Shown one piece after another: positions 6,901-7,053 of a DNA stretch of 7,053 nt. The notes below the pieces were generated by a model. That model ran no database searches, was not told the origin of the DNA, and was given only the letters and a program-made list of their open reading frames with translations. Position 1 is the first letter of the stretch. Every line of letters begins with the position of its first letter. Position numbers and translations under genes: made by a program. Source of the stretch: Nitrospira sp. (GTDB taxonomy: Bacteria; Nitrospirota; Nitrospiria; Nitrospirales; Nitrospiraceae). Location: the NCBI GenBank assembly GCA_024998705.1, contig JACOEF010000077.1:1-7053 (forward strand). The letters are read 5' to 3'.

Positions 6901-7053
6901 CTTCCCAGGACTTCGCGCTCAATAGCCGCACACGCGCTACCGAACCCATCGACAGAACCACCCGCGTGACGCACGGTGGCTTCAAGCCCGCTGGCGCATC
7001 GACTATTACCCCTCCCGATCTTTGCTATTGCCAGCCAGAAGGCGTAAGGTTAC

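Noticed and set aside
6588..6974. A 128-codon minus-strand open frame over the end of the small barrel gene
   Set aside because: The sense strand encodes well-formed barrel strands and the C-terminal signature; the reverse frame shows no domain and no ribosome binding site.
6891..7053. Possible start of another gene at the right edge (open plus frame from GTG at 6966)
   Set aside because: Too short, with no ribosome binding site and no recognisable protein sequence; treated as intergenic.

Overview
The window looks like chromosomal DNA of a Gram-negative bacterium. Two products carry export signals and outer-membrane barrel features, and the other three genes belong to a surface polysaccharide pathway. 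Base composition is moderate (about 38-53% G+C in lines I counted on the left, about 52-63% on the right). Nitrospirota would fit the style of the locus, but that is a weak guess because no taxonomic marker gene is present.

The layout is divergent around a short control region at about 3684-3860. Leftward (minus strand), three genes are read in the same direction with gaps of about 45-75 bp and probably form one operon. They are a MurJ/MviN-like flippase (3683-2358), a multi-pass polysaccharide polymerase of the Wzy type (2291-936) and a glycosyltransferase family 9 enzyme (891 to the window edge, C-terminus cut off). Together they read as the core of a Wzx/Wzy-like pathway. The glycosyltransferase would build a lipid-linked oligosaccharide, the flippase would move it across the inner membrane, and the polymerase would join the units in the periplasm.

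Rightward (plus strand) lies a large exported protein (3861-6173, 770 residues) built from two diverged tandem copies of a beta-rich module of about 330 residues. It is followed after a 93-bp gap by a small outer-membrane beta-barrel protein (6267-6890). The remaining 163 bp (6891-7053) hold only a weak hairpin at the stop codon and no gene I can support.

No tRNA, rRNA, CRISPR array, insertion sequence or prophage gene is visible. The points most worth a second look are the tandem double module of the 770-residue protein and its odd C-terminal tail, the loss of the intramembrane arginines in the MurJ-like flippase, an Asp-to-Asn change at the usual catalytic position of the GT9 enzyme, and the repeated 7-9 bp motif in the divergent control region.
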